Source of the DNA: Piezodorus guildinii
Taxonomy: Eukaryota; Arthropoda; Insecta; Hemiptera; Pentatomidae
Length of the DNA stretch: 64,000 nucleotides
Assembly: GCA_023052935.1 (NCBI GenBank)
Contig: CM041292.1
Location: 150,588,939 to 150,652,938 of the forward strand
Reading direction: 5' to 3'
The notes beneath the pieces were generated by a model. The model ran no database searches. It was not told the DNA's origin and saw nothing but the letters and a program-made list of their open reading frames with translations. A program made the translations under genes and the position numbers. Shown piece by piece: positions 34,351 through 48,700 of the stretch (positions within the stretch are counted from its first letter, which is position 1; the number at the start of each line of letters is the position of its first letter).

Positions 34351-34839
34351 ATATATATATTAAAAATAAAAAAACAAACAATTTTTTTGTTTGATGAGTT
34401 TCCTTGAATTTACATATCATAACTTTTATTAGTTTTGTTAATAATAATTCTAAAAATTTTACAATTTTTCATTTTAATACAGATAAAGGGTGTTAATATT
34501 CATAAATAATTTTTTTATTGGTTTTATATCTAATGGTTATAGTCATTAATATCAAGTACATCTATATTAGTCAATGAAAAGTATCTGGATGTTTACAACT
34601 ACTAACAACAGAAAATGAATTAAAATTGAAACTGTTACAGCTATAATTTATATTCAGTTGCAATTAGTGGGATCACATTGATTCAATATTGAATAGCCAC
34701 TCTTATGAATTAATTCATTAAAGTTATCCATTATATTTTTGCTGTGTAAATTAATTTTATTTAATAAAATATTGATTTCAGTGAAATTAAATAAATAACT
34801 GCATATCTGTCAGAAATTATTTCATTTATTTTTCGAAGT

Positions 34840-35710
34840 GGGAAATTAAAGCCTATGTCCAAAAAATCCAGTCAATAATTTTCACGAAAACACAATCTCT
34901 TGGGCTCAGTCTATAAAATATTTAGGACTAGACATGGACAAATCCTTGACTTTTACAAAGCACGTACAAAACAAGTGCAATAGAGCCAACAATTTTATAA
35001 AAAAAAATGACCCCACATTTCAATAGACATTCAAAACTTTAATCAAAAAATAAATTGATATTATACAAAACTGTCATCAGTCCTATATTGACCTATTCTG
35101 CCCCAATCTGGAGTTACACTTTTGATTCCAACTACTGTAAAATGGAGGTGGTTCAAAACATTTGTATGAGGATTATAAATAATGATGCTCTATAAACACA
35201 AATTTCAACTATGTTATCTGAGTTACAACTTCCATCCTTCAAAAAATATACATAGTTGTTGGCACAAAAATTATTTGCTCTTACTTCTCACTGCGACAAC
35301 CCAATTATTTGAAAAATAGGTGATTATGACAAGATTACTATAAAACGTTTCACACAGAAACACACATTACTTCATTAATTGTGTAGTATAAAAATTTATT
35401 AGTTAAGTATATCTGTTTAACACCATCAGTCTGTTAATTTTTATGTTGATTACTCGCCTTTATTTATCTTTATGTTAAAATTTATTTTGTTTTCAAAAAT
35501 TGTTTTGTTTTCACTTTAAATACTTTTTATTGTGTAGGTTTTTTTAATATATTTTTCCTACTGTTCAAAACTAACTTTGGCTATTATTACCATTAACCCC
35601 ACTTGTATATAATACCTAGTGTATAATGTAATTGGTGTAATACCGTAACATGTATGAATTCTGGGGCTTGCAGCCACTTGTAAATTCTTCTGAAAAAAAA
35701 AAAAAAAACA
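34840..35710 (+). pseudogene. Jockey-like LINE, 3' part with poly(A)
   Basis: Translation across stops gives IKYLGLDMDKSLTFTKHVQ, LILYKTVISPILTYSAPIW and VVQNICMRIINND, the usual C-terminal region of Jockey-clade RT. A poly(A) run at 35693-35707 ends the element. It is heavily mutated and 5' truncated. Confidence 0.8.
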
Positions 35711-36026
35711 TACAAAAAATCATTTATTAGCTTTATTTACATCAATGTACAAAACACTGTATTGATAAGATAACCATAAATTAAAAATAATCATAAAATA
35801 AGAATTCATAGTACAATAAAGGTTAAAATAGAAAATTTTAAATGCTTTGTAAAAATTCATCTCATCTTAATAATGAGAGTGACTTAAACTTATATCATGA
35901 ATAATATTAAACATTACAATTAAATCCAATTTCATAAATTTAAATACATAAACCAATTCATAATAATATAAATTATAACACATTTATATTAACAATAACA
36001 AATTTTTTAAAACACAAAATATAATC

Positions 36027-36180
36027 ATACCTTGATGTATTTTCAACTAAACACATGCAAAAAAAGTATGCCTTCATGTATTTTTAATTTAACACACAAA
36101 AAAAAAAAGTATATCTTCATGTATTTTCAACTTGACACACACAAACAAAATGTATACCTTGATGTATTTTTAACTTAAAA
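36027..36180. repeat. ~43-bp tandem repeat, four diverged units
   Basis: Units beginning ATACCTTGATGTATTTT or ATGCCTTCATGTATTTT start near 36027, 36068, 36111 and 36155. Confidence 0.75.
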
Positions 36181-36394
36181 CAAAATAACATAGCCAGTGC
36201 AAATATCCGCTTACATTGATCAATAAACATTAATAACCTATATATACTTAGTTTAGGCTATTTTTTTTTCTCATTTGTGCATAATTTTATACTGTCAAAA
36301 CTAATTAAAAAAAACCATGGATATTTACACATTGGTTATATTATTTTCTTATCATCTTTGGTTTTCATATTGTACAATTTCATATAATAATTAG

Positions 36395-36558
36395 AAACAA
36401 TAGGGGTACTTACTACGTTTGCTATAGCATGCTATTTGTGTTATTTTGCTAAACCCGTCGAGTTTCTACAGTTATTTCCTGTATAAAATTTATGGGTTTA
36501 GCACAATAGCACAAATAGCATGCTACAGCAAACATAGTAAGTACCCCTATTGTTGTTT
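36395..36558. mobile_element. Near-perfect palindromic MITE or hairpin locus
   Basis: The left arm AACAATAGGGGTACTTACTA (from 36397), continuing to GCTAAACCC, is mirrored by GGGTTTAGC ... TAGTAAGTACCCCTATTGTT ending near 36555. Arms are about 64 bp with few mismatches around a 35-bp loop. There is no coding capacity. It lies 180 bp beyond the stop codon of the FN3/TM gene and could be in its 3' UTR, since an AATAAA on that strand at 36578-36573 falls just before it. Confidence 0.75.
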
Positions 36559-36737
36559 TGTTTATACAATCTTTTATTTTGTGATAAAAAATAGAAGAGT
36601 ATTACAATTTAAAAAATAAAAAAACTACCATAAATATAAAATTTAAAAAAATATTAAACAAAATAAAGGAAATTACCATTTAAAAAAACAAAATAAAAAT
36701 CACAGTATTGTTATTTTGGTAAACACCAATAACTATT

Positions 36738-39700
36738 TTAAACATTATAAAAGGGACTAGGTTTTTCTTTTGTTTCCTTTATTTCACTCAATTTCCATTT
36801 GTTAATGAAATTCGATAAAACTATTGATATCATGAAAAGTGAAAATATAGAGCTGAACAAAAAGCAGTTGATGACAAAATTGTTCTTTGTGTTCTTCAGG
36901 TCAAGATAGTCTTTTTTCAATACTAAGATCTGAGATTCCATTTCAGTGCCCATTACTTTGACCTGGAAAAAAAAAGTTATAATTAATTAAACTAATCATT
37001 GAAAAACAAGGTAATATAAAATGATTATCGTTAAGGTTGTTTACCCAATTTTATTTTACCATATCAGTACTATTATGTCATGTATTAGTTCATCTCTCTG
37101 TTAATTTGTGTTCTTGTTGTTTTCAAGGTTTATAAAATTTCATAGGTAGAATTAATCGGGAGTCTTGACATGGCTGAGTAATGCGCTGATGATGGATCAG
37201 AAGTTTGAGCCGAAACGTCAGGAAAATTAAAATATTTAAAAAAAACGACTGACTCCCGGTTATTTTAACCTACGATAATTTCAACAGTCGACTATACATC
37301 CTTAATATACTTTATAATATTTCCTGTATTGTATTTAAATATTCAATGCTTAATTTCAAAAATGTTTTTTTAGATTTAGATACATAAAATCAATGATTAA
37401 AGAAAGACTATATTTATCCTTGACAACTTAAAAAAATTAGGATCTTAGAAGCATCAGAGAATAAATTAGCTAGCATTAAACATTAAATACATGATGTGGC
37501 ATCAATTCAAGAACCATTGTCAATTTTATGAAAATTTATCTTTTTGTAATTTAAATAACATAAAAAAAAAAAAAAAGATGAAAGAAAAAAAAGTAGTATA
37601 GTTTGTGTATTTTGAATTTTTGGAATAACCTCTACAAAGATTGTGCTGTTTTATTTTGGACATCTTGGGGATTATCCACCATCACCTGTATGGCAATTAA
37701 ATGGTGAATTTATTTATATTTCGATCACGTCTTGTGCGCACCTACATAGTTGTAGAGAGAAATAAAATAAAATAATGTAAATAACAAAAGATAAAAATTG
37801 TAAATATTATACATTTGTATTAGAATAGAAAAAAACAATTGAAAATGTATGTGAAATATGTCCAAGGGATTGATATAGTATGCTGTGTTATTTAAGCAAT
37901 CCGATGTGCCAAATAAATAAAGCATTTCTCTCTTATCATTTCCTATTCTCATTTAATATTAAATAAAACTATATCTCAATGATCAACAAAGATTTTCCAC
38001 CTATGCAATTTTCTCATGTTAACTAACTGGAAAATAGTTGATGTATACAATTAATTTATTTAATGTAAGTATTTTAGTTTACCTTGACAAGACAAATGTT
38101 CTTGTAGAGATGTATCAATTCTGTTTTTTGAGAACCATTGATGACAGATTTCCCTTCCATGTTCAATTCTGGAATCCACCATTTAAGCAAATATTCGTGG
38201 CTGCCCTTATATTTTTCATTATTCATGAAATTCCAAGAGATTTTGGTCTTCACAAGAGTCTCATCTATTTTTACTGTTTCGTGTTCACTAAGCCAGAGAA
38301 CCTGCAATTAATTATTCATTAGGAAAATCTCAAAAAACAAAAGCTACAATTTAAATGAAAATCTAGATAATAAGAGAAATCCGTGTTTTAATATTTATTC
38401 AAACAGTTATTCAGTTAAATGAAGATTAGTATTCATATATCAAATGTTCAAATAAAACTATCAATTTGAAATATTGAGTAGTATAATTAGTTGTCTGTTT
38501 AGAATTACTGAAAGGAATTAGTCCAGGTGGCGGTCATTAATTGAAAAAACTAAATAGTTTCAACTATTTATTGTTTGCCAACGTTTCGATCCCCATTGTG
38601 GGTCATCTCAGGGCTTGTTGTAGGCTAATGGTAACTGATGGAACAGTTGTGTTATTTACAACATGCCCTGATGATGACCCACAATGGGGGTCGAAACGTT
38701 AGCAAGCAATAAATAGTTGAAACTATTTAGTTATTTCATTTAATGACCGCCACCCAGACAAATTCCTTCTAGTAATTCTAAACAGTCAACTAATTTTATC
38801 CACAATGTTTTAAAATTTACTTTAAGCAGGGATGTAAAGTGAAATTTGAGTGATGCATTTATTTTTTTTTTCTGTTAATTTAAGATTTTCTCTCTTAACA
38901 CTAACTTTTTTAGTAACCTGTATAAAAATTAATTTTATAGAAACATATTCTCAAAGCTATTTAATTATAAGGAATATTTACCGGGTTGTGAATAGGGGGA
39001 AATTCAATGTTCCTTTTTTTTCAACTTCTTTTAGTTTTAGGATAGTAGTGCTGACATTTTTCTTTACAATTCTTCTTGGTATATTATAATTAATTATACC
39101 CAATGCTCCACTATTGTTAACTGCAATCACCACTATTCTAGTTACTCTAGAAAGCTGGGATTTAGGTATTCTGAACTTGCAAGAAACAGTCTGAAAAGAA
39201 AGAGCAAATTATTAATAAAATAATTCATGATGTTTATAAAATACAAAAGAAATATTTTAATATATCTATAATAATATTTTGATACATAGAAATATAAATA
39301 GATTTTTTAATAAAAACAGAAATAAGGCTTCCTTATAAAGTTTTCAGTGGCTTCTTTATAAGCCTTTACATTTGTTGTAGAGCTAAGAACGATATTTAAG
39401 GAGTAATGGATCTGAAATCAGTGGGATACTGAGTCGGGGCTTCTGCTCCTTTTTATCAACCTCTGACCTTTATACTGTAACTTGATACTTACTTAAAAGG
39501 CAAGTTCAGAATTATTTATCTGATTAACTTTCAAATAAATAAAATATAAATACAAGTGGGAATCAAAACAATGCTATTTTGAAGAGACTAAGCATTCTGG
39601 AAAATTTTCTAGTTCATTAAAAGAAAGAAAGTAATGAATATTAGACATGTTTTTTTAATAATCCAAACTTAATCTTTCATTCATAGCAATTTAAGGTATT

Positions 39701-42700
39701 TATTCATTTGTATTAGATCGTTAAAAATAAATATGGCTTTTCAAACTTGGGCATTCAGTGTAGTTGTATGAAGGATAATATTTGGCATTAATTGGGAATT
39801 ATATATTTTACAAAAACATATTTATTTATTGACTGAACATCAAGAACCTTATTGTATTTTAAACAGTTGAGATCATAAGACAAATGAATAAGAAATACAT
39901 TTTTTCAGTATGCTATTCATTTTTAAAAAAAAAACATTTTATTTTGACTTGGGGTGTAAGTCCTGCTTGAGTTGTACTCTAATTGTTGAAAGGGCATTCC
40001 TGAAAATGTGTTCACCATTGAGAGCATTATTAAAGTATTGGAACATTGCGAGTAATTCTTTGTTAATTAAGATGCAGATGAGTTAAATTGATATGTCCTA
40101 TTCTTGAAAAGTAATGAATAAAAGGTCTAGAATGTCCTATTCTAAGCATAGCTGTAGCATCAAGAGAGAGCTGTTCCAGGGCTTAATTGATTTTTATAAT
40201 AGTTTTTAGTTCCTTTGTTGGGCTCTTATTCCACATTCATTGCCAGCCATCTGCCTTTTATTTCTGGATGTTAAAACTTCATTTTTAAGCCAATCAAAAT
40301 GGCACCATCCAGACGCGGAAGGACCAGTGTCTGTTTGGCCACTACTTCTTTATGCTAATTGCTGACGATTTCCATCCGGATCAGCAAATTTATAAATTAT
40401 ATTCATTTTCCTTACTTTTCCAGTATATTTTGTTAGTTTTGGATCTTTTTTATGGTTGTTTGTTTTGGGTATACCTACGAGTAATTAACATATTGTTAAT
40501 GCAAAGTAATAACTACATTACCTAATCCTGCAGCGAAGAAGGGGTTAAATAAGGAGGAGATACCAGAGGATACAGCGGGTCAATTTGTCGATTAGTGACA
40601 AGAAGGCGGGAGTAGGGAAGTGATGGCCATTGTTGCAGTGCCCCATCTAGTTAATTGTGACCATCCTCGTGACCAGCGCTCGTGACCTGGAAGGTGGCAG
40701 GTGCTTCTCCTGACCTCACGACCTCATACCTCACATTATATCATATTCCTGCTTTGCCTATCCCGTCGATGTCTCCCGCATCAATTATACCTGCTCTCCT
40801 TTTGTATTCCCCTCCTTGGCCAAATAGACAACGAAGGAAAGTGAGTCAAGCGTTCTCACAGTCAAGTCTTTCTTTACTAACCTTTCCTTATGTGGTACTA
40901 ACATCGATAGAATGTGTGACTTGTATTCATACGAAATTCGCTAAATATATATGTATTATAGAAGTTCTCTATTATTCGCACAATGTTTTCGTTCGAGTAT
41001 ACTTTTCTCTTTCGTTTTCTTCAAGCTATTCGAGATTGCACGATCAGCAGTTTTCTATTTGAATCCTCGTTGATTTTCAAACATGTTTTGCTAATACCTT
41101 ACTATGAGTATATTTAAAAGTAAAAACTCTCCCAGATCTGTAGTGTGTTTACTAAATAAAACATGACATATGTCATATCAGCTATTTCCTACTTTATAAT
41201 TGTTTAATTTTTATGAAAACCGAATGCTTGCATCTGTCCTTTTTCTCTACAGTCCAATAGAAAATTTGTGAAGTCTGCTGATCAATTATATTTGTTAAAT
41301 ATTCAAGCAATTTTTTTTTCAATGATTATTTTGTTTATTCGTATTCAATAAAGAAATTTTTCTTATCATAGGTATTTATCCTAGTCTGTAGTAATGTCCT
41401 GTTTATTGATAAAGTAAATGGTTATTTTTTTCTATAAATGCAAATATTCTATAAATGTATGCTGTAACTGTGACACAGCATTGCGTTTCATCATATCTGC
41501 TTGTAGTGGATTTACATTGAATAGGATTAAACTTTAAAATTTATTATTAAATTATATGGAAGTGTAGGACCCGTAGTTGCTTATGTTAAGTGGATAATTC
41601 AAATTCATATTTTAACAACCTGGATAGTGTATATCTAATTGGCAAAATCTCGAAAAATAAATCTTGACCCTCCCATCCAATCTTCAGATAGTCGTAAGGA
41701 GTTAGCTCAGATACTGTTCAACTTGCTGGACTATTTCCCTGATGCGAGCTTGTAGACGTTCATATACTCTTCTCTGAGAAAATAAAGGATAGATCGTAAT
41801 TTATTTAAACTCCTGCACTGCCATACTGAAAACAGAATAAAAATGTTGCTAATATGGTCCTTGTTTCTTTTATCATGGTTTTTAGTTTCTTCGGTGGGTT
41901 TTCTCTCTATATGAATGCCAGCAGCCGGCTTTTTCCTTCTTAAGGGAAAACATGAATTCAATGCATCTATCTGGCAGCATCAAGGTCCGGAAGAGCTGGT
42001 GTCTGACTGCTAATTTCGCTAGCTTACTAACAATTTATATCTGGTTCATTGCGTGTAAATTATATCGACTTTCTAAGTTGTTTTATTGAATGGACGTTAC
42101 TTAATATTAAATTAGAAGAGCACTCCGAGATTCGGACGATTGTAATTGCCATTGCGTTTCCAAAATACTCTAATCTTGCCATCTACAAGCACCCTTATAA
42201 TATTTTGTTGTTAATTTAAAGAGGCCCTAACAAAGCCGCCGGTAAATGACGGTTGTAATTAGCAGAGCCTCGTGCTCCTAAAGGAAGGGCTCACGGAAAG
42301 CCTTCTCTTCCAGAAATAATCTTTTGTTGTTTTTGAAGACGGAATTAATCGAGGAGGTAGCTGGCCGACATGGGCCGAATACAATTAGAGAAAAAAACTC
42401 TCCCTGGAAGCGGCTTTTCATTAGCGGCCTAAAGAGGAGCCCTTGGTTGGATATAATGGGACGGGAGACAATTGGTCAGCCCGGACGGCCGTTTCGTGAG
42501 CCCTAGTATTAAGAAGGATCGGCCCATTAGCGACACGACAGCGGTGATCCACTTTCTGTCCCGTAGACAGCAATTTTTCGGTAGCGAGTTATTTAAAACC
42601 TTGTTCTATTTCGGCAAATACATGTAATTACGGCTAAAAAAATAACAATTTGATCGATTCTGTTAGCTTTAAAAATTTAAGAGCACCAATAGTACCTTCA

Positions 42701-45700
42701 TTGCACAATTTTCAAGCTGAAGAAATCGAATATCAATACTGAAATTTGATGGAACGTGTTTCTGATTGTATTATTTTACCCAACTATATTCTTTATTCAC
42801 ATTCACAACCTCTATGAAACATGTAGAAGTTATACTTTCGTAAAAGCAAAGAGAACCCAATAATACTAATTCTCCTAAATGGTGCTTTTATTCACCACTA
42901 TTATTATTCATCATGATTAAAAAAAAAGTTTATAGGTGGAAATAATCGGGATTCAGTCTTTTTTTAAATATTATAATTTCGCGACGTTTCGGCTCAAGCT
43001 TGTGAACCATCATCAGGACAATACTGAGCCATGTCCAAGCATAACCTCAATCGTCGAAACGTCGGCTAAAATTAAAATATTTAAAAAAGACTGACTCCCG
43101 GTTATTTCCACCTATAATAGTTTTTACTGTCGACTATAGATCCTCAATAAAAAAAAAGTTTGAATTTCTTAAAAATGCTTCTTGTAATTGCTTATGTTGA
43201 TAGTACATAATTTGCTTATTTATTCTTGATCTGGACAATAAATAAATTTGTATTTGTTTGTTCTAAGATGAATGTACGAATGGTTAAATTGATAAATTAT
43301 TTTGTTTTGTTAACGAACTCTGATTATTAATATTATACGATTTATGCTAGTTTAATAAGTAGGCCCTGATTAACAACAGGGCAGAATCGAAGGGTTTTTT
43401 TTCCCGGCATTTTATTCATCTGCTGAACACAAAAATAGTAATATAGATATTCAATATACTGTTTGAAAGCTTAAATTTATGGAAAACATGTTAAATACTA
43501 TACAAAAGTGTGGAAGGTAATGTAAAGTGACGAATGCGGAATAAACTTGTTATATAATTTAATTTTAAAACATATGATTTCAAAAAAAACTGAATGCAAT
43601 TATTTAAATTTTTTGTACTCTAGCTTTATTTAAAATTTCTTAATTTGATTTTGATTTTTTTTTGTCCACCCCTTCCTCACCTTTGAAGGCTATCGGGGGC
43701 TTCTGGACCAGGTGGTAAGGGGGGGGACTAATGCCGAGATCCTTCCGTATATTTCGGTTTCAAAGTATTGGTCTTCTGGTAGCTAAGGCAACGTGTGTTT
43801 AAGCGACGCGCGCTAACCATCTCGGCCACCCCGCTCCCATTTGATTTTGATTATTGAAAAACCAAGGCGACGAGTTGCGTCAGATTTTTTACTTTTTAGA
43901 ATTGTTAGCTACTGCCTGTTTCCCCTTAGTTGTTTTACTTAAACGGAATATCTAATCGAGTTTTGAAGGTTATTGTCATAAATTTAAGTTATTAATAAAT
44001 TCTATAAAATCTCCCATATATAATTTTGATTTCCACTAACTCCTTCTAAACCATAAACGGTTTTTATATCGTTTTCAACATCATTAAGGGCGTTCTTTCC
44101 TCAAGGTTTATAACGACAATACATTGCAATTTCTTTTAACTGAGAAAAATAATTTTGTGCAACCGAGTCGTCAAAAATATTCCTAAAATATTGTAGTAAC
44201 ATAGGCGTATAAATATACCGTTGAAAGAGCAAGAATTTAGATAAGTTAATATGCAATAAAATAAATCGTACGAGTTAATACAAAGTTGAAGAATCGGTCA
44301 GATAGAGATTTTTAAAACATATATGATATCTTATTTTAATTTCACCCGTGCGAAGCAGCTCCCACTAGCCCACTAGTTTTGTAATAAATTATAATTTGCA
44401 ATTCTAAAGATTGATTATTTTTCTGTGTTTAAAACAATTTTATATTTATATAATGGACAAACATTTTGGGTGACAGCTTGAGCTTCGGGGGTACCATAAA
44501 TAACGGTTGTAAAAGTCGGGAATAATTTTTTACTTATTATTTCCCAGACTGCCCCAGTTTGGTCAGGCAATTTTTTCGACTGTGAAAGATCAGAGGCTAC
44601 AAAAAAGTAGTAACAGTTTAGCCGCAAACTTTGCATATAAATTTCTTATTACTGGCGGAAGTGCTTTTGCCGGGCCCGGGATCAGGGTGCACTCCCCGGG
44701 GAAATGTAAACGAAAAAAAAACCCGGCCCCGCTTTGCGTTTTACAATGTTAGCCTTAATTATTCATTCCATACAGTGGGAAATTTAGCCACTTAGTTCTA
44801 GCCTAATGAAGTTCCTAACTAGTATGCTAATCTTTTAACAGTCCCCCAATTATAAAGAATTGTTGTCGTAAGCCATTGGATGTACAAAAAAAACTTTATC
44901 TTGCAACAAAATAGAAGATAGAAAACTCAAAAAGAATATAAATAGAGTATTCTATCCACGAAGCCTTGAATCTCTAAAATTATAAAACTAACCGACTTTT
45001 ATATGATTCCCTAATTTAATTATTATCAAGAGAAGAGACAAAAACGATATGTAATATGTCTCACACTCATATTGAAAAATACATTAACTACAAGCATTTT
45101 ATCAATCGGATAAGTATCTGCAAGTACATTTTTTCTGTGTTTTTTTTTAATTTGAATATTCGTGACAGAATCTTCAGTTTATATAAGACATATTAATATT
45201 GAATGACATAACGTTTGTTAATATCTACGTCTTAGAACCATCGGTCCAGTCGCTAAATGTCATATCCTCACATTAAGCATATACCTATAAACTGAATAAT
45301 TTTTATGTCACTTTTTTCGTACTTACCCACTATACCTAAAACATAATTTGAATTTTTTTGAATATTTGTATTGAAAAAGGGGCTGAGTTTACGATATTGA
45401 ACTTCTCGCAGCTCAGTAGTTCCATGATAAAATTATATATAAAATAAATATGATTAAAATCTAGTACTAAAGGTGAGTTTAATTCCTTAATATATCTTAC
45501 TTATGCACATTTGCATACTGAAAAACTCATTTTATGTAAATATCTGAATTAGTGATTTTTTACCCCCTTTACTACTTCTTTTAAGAATACACTATGTTTG
45601 GCCTAAGTAAATTGATACCCAAAAATTTTACTCTTTACAGATTTTTTTGATGTAATTGAAATCGTTGATATGATAAAATAGTCTAATATACTTGGTCAGT

Positions 45701-48700
45701 TGGCTTATTTTGCTGGATTTGATTATTGATTTTTTATCTGGTCTTTAGGAACATCCAATGACCTAAAAAAAGTAGGGATTTTCTTTTTTTTTGTATTTTT
45801 CAGATATACTGATTCTGGAATATCTTTTATGAGATTCTCGTTTCTTAAAATCCAGTTTAATTCTGAGTATTAGAAGAGCGATATATCAGGTAGATAAATT
45901 CAGTAATGAACATTTGTATGATCGTTTCAAAGAGGGCCGTTATTTTTTTTAGTAGTGTAATAAATATAAAAATTGATTTTAATATTTACTATATCTAAGA
46001 TTATATAATTAATTAAAAAAAAATTACCTGTCCTACGTTACGCATGGACCTGTTGAGAAAGACAAGACTGATGCTGTAAAGCTCAGCGTTAGGTACTGCG
46101 TCCCACTCTAGAATTCCATCGTTGAGAGTTGGGGTGTTCGGGAAGACCAATGCTTCTTTGCTGGGTGGGTGGGTCTCCTTGAAGAAACTGCAAGCTGTTT
46201 GGCAACCCTCAGACTGAAAAAAAAAGAAAGATACAGATTAATTTAAACTAACAATTATTCTATTTTGGTTTATTATTTTCAATAATAATCGACCAAAAAA
46301 AAAAAATTAGCCCTCTTCAAAATTTGAGGGCTTACCTTTTTAAGATACGTAGAGCACGAATAATGAATAAAAAAAAATCTGTTTGTCCGCCGTTCGCGGA
46401 TTTCACTGAAAGTACTGGACCAATTTTTTTTAAGTCGCCACAAAAATACTAGGGCGTGCAACGATGATCTTAACACCTAGACGTTGATATCAGTTGATAT
46501 GGTTATTTTTAAAATGGCGGCTTATTATATGTAATTTGATTCAATAACTCAGTTATTTTGAAGATAGAGAAAAAAAAAATATTAGTGTTTTTTAACTAGA
46601 AAATTTAAAACTCTATATTTATTCCTACAAAAAAAAAAAAAAAAAAATCTGGTGCGGGCAACACACGACTTTCACTTACCTCCATTTTTCAAATCAATGA
46701 AAGAATTTTCAAATACAGTTAGAGATAAAAATATGTGATATTATTAAGGAATTAGTCAAATTCAATTAATATAGAAACATGGGTTATATTAAAAAATCTA
46801 TTATATTATTATCTTAAATAATCAGTTAGTTTTATCTTCTTTTCATCACTCTCCATTAACTTCTAAAAGCTTGTGTATGAGATGATATTTTTTCTAAAAT
46901 CTTTAGCTCTCCAACGGTATATCATTCATGCATATTACTGCTCTTATGTTCAAAAACGAAAAATTGCATTAAAAAAATAATTTTTCAGTTATCTCCTTTA
47001 GTTGGGTATCGAATTTATTCAATTTATATATTTACCTGTTTTTCATCAGCGTCAACAAGATAATATAGTTATTATTATTGAATCTACAAAATTAAAGGTA
47101 CTTTAGGAAAAGAAAATTTAAATATCGGCATTTAAGCCCTGTCAGACCATTTTTATCCAAATAAACCTACATTATATTAAAGCCCATTAAATTTTACATC
47201 GATATAGCGAGTTTAATCAAAATCGTCGGAACCGTTTTCGAGAAAATCGAAAAAAGGTGCAAAATGCATGGTATAAAGTGCCTCTTCTGGTAAGCTCATT
47301 TTATAGTAAGTGAAAGTAAAAATCATTGAAATAGGTTCAGAACTAGCAGATATACAGCGTTTCGAAATTAACAGCGGTGATATTCTATTTTTCTTTGAAT
47401 TATTGCTTTTCATATTAGTTAATTGCCTCTAAACAGATATACTCTGATATGAGTATCTAGAAATAATAAAACACTGTGTGATAATTTGCAGCTTTTTTTC
47501 AGATACAAAAATACAATTTCTTTAAAAATATTAAGAATACATTACAATCTGTCACCGTTTTTTTTATGCCTTAATATATTGTACATCCATCAATCACCAT
47601 CGTTATTGTAATTATTTATCCGGCATATCCGATTTTTTCAAATATTAATGACAAGCATCAAGGATATCAATTTTCGTTTCTTTCACATTTTTCATTCCAT
47701 TACGATATTAAAAATATAATAAAATATGAATCAGTATCTGAAACTCGATGAATTTTTCCTAAATTAATTAAATATAAACCAGGTTGATTCAGAAACTTGA
47801 GAATAAAGTAAATACAAGGAGTCCTGAATAAATAATTCAGGACAAACACATCCTTCCTTTTTTTTTTTTTTTTGTTATTAATTTAATAAACGCGAGAACA
47901 AACAGGCTGTACGTAACCTTTATACTGGATACGCGTTAATTATTGAAGAGAAAAGCGATTAGATTTTTTAATTAGTGACTCAATTAGATTTATAAAGAGA
48001 GTGAGAGAGGAAGTTAATAGTTAATTAAAATATGATTAGGCTGGAGCCGTCGAGGAGGGCCTGAATTAAATAATAGCATTGGAGTAATCTACCCTACAGG
48101 GGGTCTCTCCCTGTCTGCGCTTGTATTGTAAGAATTTTAAATTCCAAATCAACAAGTTTAGGATTTAATCACATGCAAATAATAATAGTATATATTGTTT
48201 GATTAGTTGTCGACTATTGATGCTTTAAGTTTTCTACTGGTCTTAGGTTTCAGTCAATAAATTAACAATTTTATTTATACAACGTTTGAAGAATTTATTG
48301 TTCCCATATTCATGCCTTAAAAGTGGAAAAACAAAAAACTGTACATTAAAATTTTTACAAAACAATTAATAGATGATGTTGTTGTTAAAAAGAAAGAAAA
48401 CAATACATTTAGCAATGTTTAGATATACAGTAGTTAAATGGATATTTCAGTTAGAAAACGGTTTCAATACAGTAGTCATTTCAGAAATGAAGCAAACCTT
48501 CATTGGAAAAAATGAGGTTACGTTATGCCAGTAACGTTTATTTCAGAATGTTTTGGAGAATATATTGCTGCGTAGGTTGCCGAAATAATCCCCACGAAGA
48601 TAGCCCTCCAATTCCTCTTAACGACGACGATAAGTCTGTATTCTCGGAGAAGAGCTCAGCTAGGATCTAGAAAAACCTTATCGATTGTCGACTTGCAGCT

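Larger units (their letters stand above)
38482..38803. mobile_element. Foldback element with a hammerhead-like motif in each arm
   Basis: The left arm starts TAATTAGTTGTCTGTTTAG, followed by AATTACTGAAAGGAATTAG; the right arm ends with its complement (CTAGTAATTCTAAACAGTC). Each arm carries the GGTGGCGGTCATT block, a TAAATAGTTTCAACTATTTA hairpin and a ribozyme-like motif pointing outward from the centre. The element is about 320 bp and lies between two exons of the FN3/TM gene. Confidence 0.85.

Noticed and set aside
38982..39067. Longer version of the third FN3/TM exon ending at GTAAAT
   Set aside because: It exits in phase 2 and would put the next exon out of frame; the donor at 39067 keeps phase 0, though it is weaker. 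The longer form remains possible as an alternative splice.
40682..41062. 126-codon plus-strand frame
   Set aside because: It is rich in Ser, Pro and Tyr with no conserved motif and no splice context, and lies in intron DNA beside a duplicated segment.
43690..43835. tRNA-Leu/Ser gene
   Set aside because: The A-box is good, but the region between the boxes is too long and unpaired and no anticodon arm can be assigned.
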